From the NCBI GenBank assembly GCA_016179685.1, contig JACPCR010000119.1:1-32665 (forward strand): 32,665 nucleotides of DNA, read 5' to 3'. Positions within the stretch are counted from its first letter, which is position 1. The number at the start of each line of letters is the position of its first letter. The stretch comes from Planctomycetota bacterium (lineage in GTDB: Bacteria > Planctomycetota > PUPC01 > JACPCR01). A program made the position numbers and the translations under genes. Positions 32,474 through 32,665 of this stretch are shown piece by piece. The notes under the pieces were generated by a model. That model searched no databases, had not been told where the DNA came from, and was given only the letters and a program-made list of their open reading frames with translations.

Positions 32474-32665
32474 CCGGCGCACACCTGCACAGGTGTGCGC
32501 CGGCGACTCCGCAACGGACACCGGCACCAGTGTGCCGCGTGAGGCGGATGACCCGCCGGACGCGGACACACCTGCACAGGTGTGGGGGTTGAGGTCGAAC
32601 GGCGGCCCGCACGCACACTTGCACAGGTGTGCGCCGGCGATTCCGTAACGGACACCGGCATCAGT
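32474..32665. repeat. Palindrome cluster and 134-bp-spaced direct repeat
   Basis: A perfect inverted repeat with 14-bp arms (CCGGCGCACACCTG, centre CA) lies at 32474-32503. Shorter versions of the same palindrome (CACCTGCACAGGTG core) lie at 32567-32584 and 32613-32632. In addition the 51 bases 32481-32531 recur at 32615-32665 with four differences, all C in the first copy and T in the second. The second copy runs to the window edge, so the array may continue. The open frame crossing this block gives a Cys/Pro-rich nonsense protein, so I treat it as non-coding. Confidence 0.8.

Noticed and set aside
32257..32661. 134-codon frame at the right edge
   Set aside because: It translates the palindromic repeats into Cys/Pro/Arg-rich sequence; no protein-like features.
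32474..32665. CRISPR array
   Set aside because: The palindromes are unequally spaced (87 and 47 bp between centres), the longer repeat is 134 bp apart with divergent sequence, and no cas gene is present.

Overview
The window is GC-rich, with a lower-GC patch around 22.4-23.9 kb. It comes from a Gram-negative-type chromosome: it has a type II secretion secretin, ATPase and inner-membrane platform gene, many signal peptides, an FHA protein, and a broken kinase/formylglycine-generating-enzyme (FGE)-like gene. Ser/Thr kinase-FGE proteins and large secreted carbohydrate-type proteins are frequent in Planctomycetota and related phyla, so I infer a planctomycete-like or related uncultured bacterium. 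No rRNA, tRNA or other lineage marker is present to confirm this.

Layout. 1-482 is non-coding with two strong stem-loops. 483-4328 (-) is a very large exported protein with a GATase/ThuA-like N-terminus and a degenerate PHP-type region. 4550-5521 (+) is a D-2-hydroxyacid dehydrogenase. 5826-11317 (-) is a compact secretion cluster read gspD, gspE, gspF. 11549-13090 (-) is a TIM-barrel glycosidase-like protein, 13125-17570 (-) a 1481-residue SF1 helicase with a C-terminal Vsr/MTES_1575-like nuclease, and 17626-18639 (-) an exported, highly charged protein; these three lie close together and may form one transcription unit. 18763-19923 (-) is a pseudogene: a Ser/Thr kinase N-lobe joined directly to an FGE domain, plus a frameshift.

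19924-24029 looks like a small mobile or accessory island. It holds an AT-rich patch, stem-loops, a palindromic GGGGTCAGACCCC repeat, a truncated heparinase-like gene, and a two-gene module on the minus strand: an ABC/OLD-like AAA ATPase translationally coupled to a small protein with WDYGIG and WVEVHPA motifs. The module has its own promoter-like and operator-like sequence. On its other side a second GGGGTCAGACCCC repeat is split by a 104-bp miniature inverted-repeat element with a perfect 9-bp target duplication.

24030-28500 (-) returns to housekeeping-style genes: an unusually long aspartate carbamoyltransferase, an FHA membrane protein and an isochorismatase-family hydrolase, in one probable operon. 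28711-29670 (+) is an exported CHAP/NlpC-like protein. 29740-31050 (-) is an N-acetylglutamate synthase with kinase-like and GNAT domains. 31352-32230 (-) is a PDZ-domain gene with no visible start codon. The right edge (32474-32665) is a non-coding cluster of long palindromes inside a 134-bp-spaced direct repeat.

The best candidate for an undescribed system is the ATPase plus small WDYG/EVH protein pair at 21993-23629, interpreted as a possible two-component defence or toxin-like module. The helicase-nuclease at 13125-17570 resembles known single-gene helicase/DUF4011/Vsr defence proteins (Hhe type).
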